The notes under the pieces: generated by a model
What the model saw: only the letters and a program-made list of their open reading frames with translations
The model's database searches: none
Told to the model about the DNA's origin: nothing
Made by a program: the position numbers and the translations under genes
Part shown: piece after piece, positions 15,113 through 15,572 of the stretch
Position numbering within the stretch: position 1 is the first letter of the stretch
Layout of the letters: every line of letters begins with the position of its first letter
Assembly (NCBI GenBank): GCA_038232255.1
Contig: JBBSIF010000051.1
Coordinates: 1 to 15,572 of the forward strand
Reading direction: 5' to 3'
Length of the DNA stretch: 15,572 nucleotides
DNA from: JAWWPG01 sp038232255
GTDB lineage: Bacteria > Actinomycetota > Actinomycetes > Propionibacteriales > Nocardioidaceae

Positions 15113-15144
15113 GCGGTTTGGAAGGGGGGCGGTTTGGAAGGGGA
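15113..15144. repeat. 16-bp tandem repeat in the sulfatase leader
   Basis: GCGGTTTGGAAGGGGG (15113-15128) is followed directly by a second copy differing only in the last base (15129-15144). The repeats lie 18-49 bp upstream of the sulfatase ATG, just upstream of its ribosome site on the minus strand. They could be an operator with two adjacent half-sites or a recent local duplication. Confidence 0.65.
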
Positions 15145-15230
15145 TGGACTCGTCAGGGTATGCCAAGGCCGCGATGATCCCTTCCTCGTCGAGACCCTCA
15201 CCGGTCTTTCTTGGGCACTTCACAGCGACC

Positions 15231-15248
15231 CCTCAGCGCCGTCTGAGG
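15231..15248. promoter_or_regulatory. Inverted repeat between sulfatase and P450 genes
   Basis: CCTCAG (15231-15236) and CTGAGG (15243-15248) form a perfect 6-bp inverted repeat with a 6-nt centre, roughly in the middle of the 212-bp divergent intergenic region. It is suitable as an operator for either gene, but no regulator is encoded nearby. Function is inference. Confidence 0.3.
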
Positions 15249-15307
15249 TTCGGCGGCCGGTTGCGCCGTCCGGGGCTCCTCCCGAGCTCTGCCGTACATT
15301 CGCGGGC

Positions 15308-15572
15308 ATGGGAGATCGCCGGAAGGCGGCAGCTTTCGCGGCCACCCTCTACCGTCAGCGCAGCGACGTCCTGGTAGCAGGATACCTTCGCCGTGATCCG
15401 ATGGCGCTGCTCCAACTGCGTCCCGGGCGCGACGACCCATACGCGATCTACGCGGCAATGAGGTCGCAGGGGACGGTCCTGCCGACCAGGTTGGGCAACT
15501 GGGTGACAACCAGCCACCACGTGTGCAACGCCGTGCTCCGAGACCGTCGGTTCGGCGTTCGACCACTGGTGA
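15308..15572 (+). CDS. Cytochrome P450, N-terminal fragment cut by window end
   Basis: The ATG at 15308 opens a frame that stays open for 88 codons to the end of the window. The segment DPYAIYAAMRSQGTV, then LGNWVTTSHHVCNAVLRD and RRFGVRP, is the standard opening of bacterial class I P450s (the first helices and beta-sheet before the B helix). The heme-binding Cys and the I-helix lie beyond the window, so the substrate class cannot be judged. TACATT at 15295-15300 is a fair -10 hexamer placed for a transcript starting at or next to the ATG, and no Shine-Dalgarno is visible, so the mRNA may be leaderless. It is divergent from the sulfatase with 212 bp between starts. It may begin an operon with a ferredoxin or reductase further right, which cannot be seen. 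Confidence 0.78.
   Translation, partial: MGDRRKAAAFAATLYRQRSDVLVAGYLRRDPMALLQLRPGRDDPYAIYAAMRSQGTVLPTRLGNWVTTSHHVCNAVLRDRRFGVRPLV

Overview
The window is high-GC DNA with GTG starts, many GTGA stop/start overlaps and gene families typical of Actinomycetota. The P450, the sulfotransferase-like protein, the DUF222 remnant and the paired ABC ATPases with an FtsX permease all suit a soil or marine actinobacterium, possibly of the Nocardioidaceae type. That placement is inference from gene style; no rRNA or marker gene is present.

Left edge (1-943): a decayed mobile region. It holds the C-terminal half of an IS3-family transposase, next to a frameshifted remnant of a DUF222/13E12-type gene on the minus strand, then about 200 bp without genes ending in a strong stem-loop. 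Next come two minus-strand genes: a small secreted protein of unknown function ending in Cys-Cys (944-1423) and a PAP2-type membrane phosphatase (1563-2246).

Centre (2413-9265): one tightly packed plus-strand operon of six genes. These are a lipoprotein, two ABC ATPases, a large FtsX/MacB-type permease, an OmpR-family response regulator and a sensor histidine kinase. Four of the five junctions overlap. A tandem TCTCATCA repeat with 11-bp periodicity lies where an OmpR-type regulator would overlap the -35 region of an apparently leaderless promoter. Together this looks like a self-regulated envelope-stress or export module: the kinase senses an extracellular signal, the regulator activates the operon, and the permease with two unequal ATPases acts on an envelope substrate with the lipoprotein as partner. 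The substrate cannot be read from the sequence.

Right part (9290-15572): a BrkB/YihY membrane protein and a GlgC-like sugar-1-phosphate nucleotidyltransferase, both on the minus strand. Then comes a sulfotransferase-like protein (plus) with an unusual Gly/Ser-repeat, Lys/Ala and acidic tail, converging on a Tat-exported lipoprotein arylsulfatase (minus) whose active-site motif reads CTVTR. Divergent from the sulfatase is the start of a cytochrome P450 gene that runs off the window end. The sulfatase/P450 intergenic region carries a 16-bp perfect tandem repeat and an inverted repeat.

The points most worth following are the two-component/ABC operon with its repeat operator, the non-canonical sulfatase motif, and the sulfotransferase tail.
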